Below are positions 56,180 to 56,221 of a DNA stretch of 56,221 nucleotides, piece after piece. The notes under the pieces are model-generated. The model made no database searches and was not told the origin of the DNA. It worked only from the letters and a program-made list of their open reading frames with translations. The position numbers and the translations under genes are program-made. This DNA comes from JAMBLL01 sp964387145 (GTDB lineage Bacteria; Actinomycetota; Acidimicrobiia; Spongiisociales; UBA5794): positions 1-56,221 of the forward strand of contig CAYLVM010000005.1 of the NCBI GenBank assembly GCA_964387145.1, given 5' to 3'. The number at the start of each line of letters is the position of its first letter. Position 1 is the stretch's first letter.

Positions 56180-56221
56180 GGCGACGTGGCCGAGTGGCTA
56201 GGCAAGGGTCTGCAAAACCCT
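56180..56221 (+). tRNA. tRNA-Cys (GCA), truncated by the window end
   Basis: The first 42 bases of a tRNA: acceptor 5' strand GGCGACG, D-arm GGCCGAGTGGCTAGGC, and anticodon arm AGGGTCTGCAAAACCCT with GCA in the loop. The variable loop, T-arm and acceptor 3' strand lie beyond the window. Confidence 0.9.

Overview
The window is a densely coded, GC-rich chromosomal segment of about 56 kb with some 48 protein genes and one and a half tRNA genes. It suggests a deep-branching actinobacterium, most likely an Acidimicrobiia-like lineage; this is inferred from gene content, not from a phylogeny. Pointers are the mycothiol-type TIGR03084 protein, the fused oleBC gene, the order recA-rny-miaB-miaA-dapF-lexA-LysM-nrdR, SOS boxes of the GAAC-N4-GTTC type, and many genes that seem to be transcribed without a leader.

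Layout. Positions 1-6.4 kb: a DinB-like thiol-dependent enzyme, a LOG-family nucleotide hydrolase, YajQ, a MoxR-type AAA+/VWA pair on the minus strand, and ArfB. 6.5-9.1 kb: a histidine kinase overlapping a Thr-rich surface protein. 9.1-9.5 kb: a gene graveyard holding a relic of an M16 peptidase gene and perhaps of an arfB tail. 9.5-13.3 kb: a four-gene flavin electron-transfer operon (membrane protein, RnfC, RnfD, Tat-exported ApbE). 13.4-21.3 kb: M16 peptidase-dapB, a thioredoxin-TPR protein, dapA-rnj and ftsK. 21.4-25.7 kb: acyl-CoA ligase, pabBC fusion, RpiR-type regulator. 25.8-30 kb: a radical-SAM aminomutase, two CoA-transferase subunits and a class III aminotransferase in one operon. 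30-31.3 kb: a small helical protein and a PHP phosphatase. 31.4-36 kb: oleA-oleBC-oleD for head-to-head hydrocarbon synthesis. 36-39.8 kb: two small proteins, then rimO-cinA-thpR. 40-45.4 kb: a 1391-residue protein ending in PPDK-type modules, coupled to a divergent GAPDH. 45.8-55.9 kb: recA, rny, miaB, miaA, dapF, lexA, a LysM protein, nrdR, a membrane protein, dut and a YihY/BrkB protein. 56.07 kb to the end: tRNA-Gly(GCC) and the first part of tRNA-Cys(GCA).

How the parts work together. dapA, dapB and dapF belong to the lysine/diaminopimelate pathway. recA, lexA and the LysM gene all carry SOS boxes, in two cases exactly inside the -35/-10 spacer, so they form a local SOS module with a probable division inhibitor. 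miaA/miaB and rimO modify tRNA and ribosomal protein S12, while RNase J and RNase Y cover RNA turnover. The parts most likely to hold undescribed biology are the reduced Rnf-like operon, the aminomutase/CoA-transferase operon, the PPDK-like/GAPDH-like pair, and the MoxR-like protein with altered Walker motifs beside an HExxH-VWA protein.

Gene starts were chosen from Shine-Dalgarno sequences, stop/start overlaps (ATGA, GTGA and one CTGA) or a TANNNT -10 hexamer 6-9 nt before the start codon. All functions rest on motif and family recognition by reading; no database search was run.
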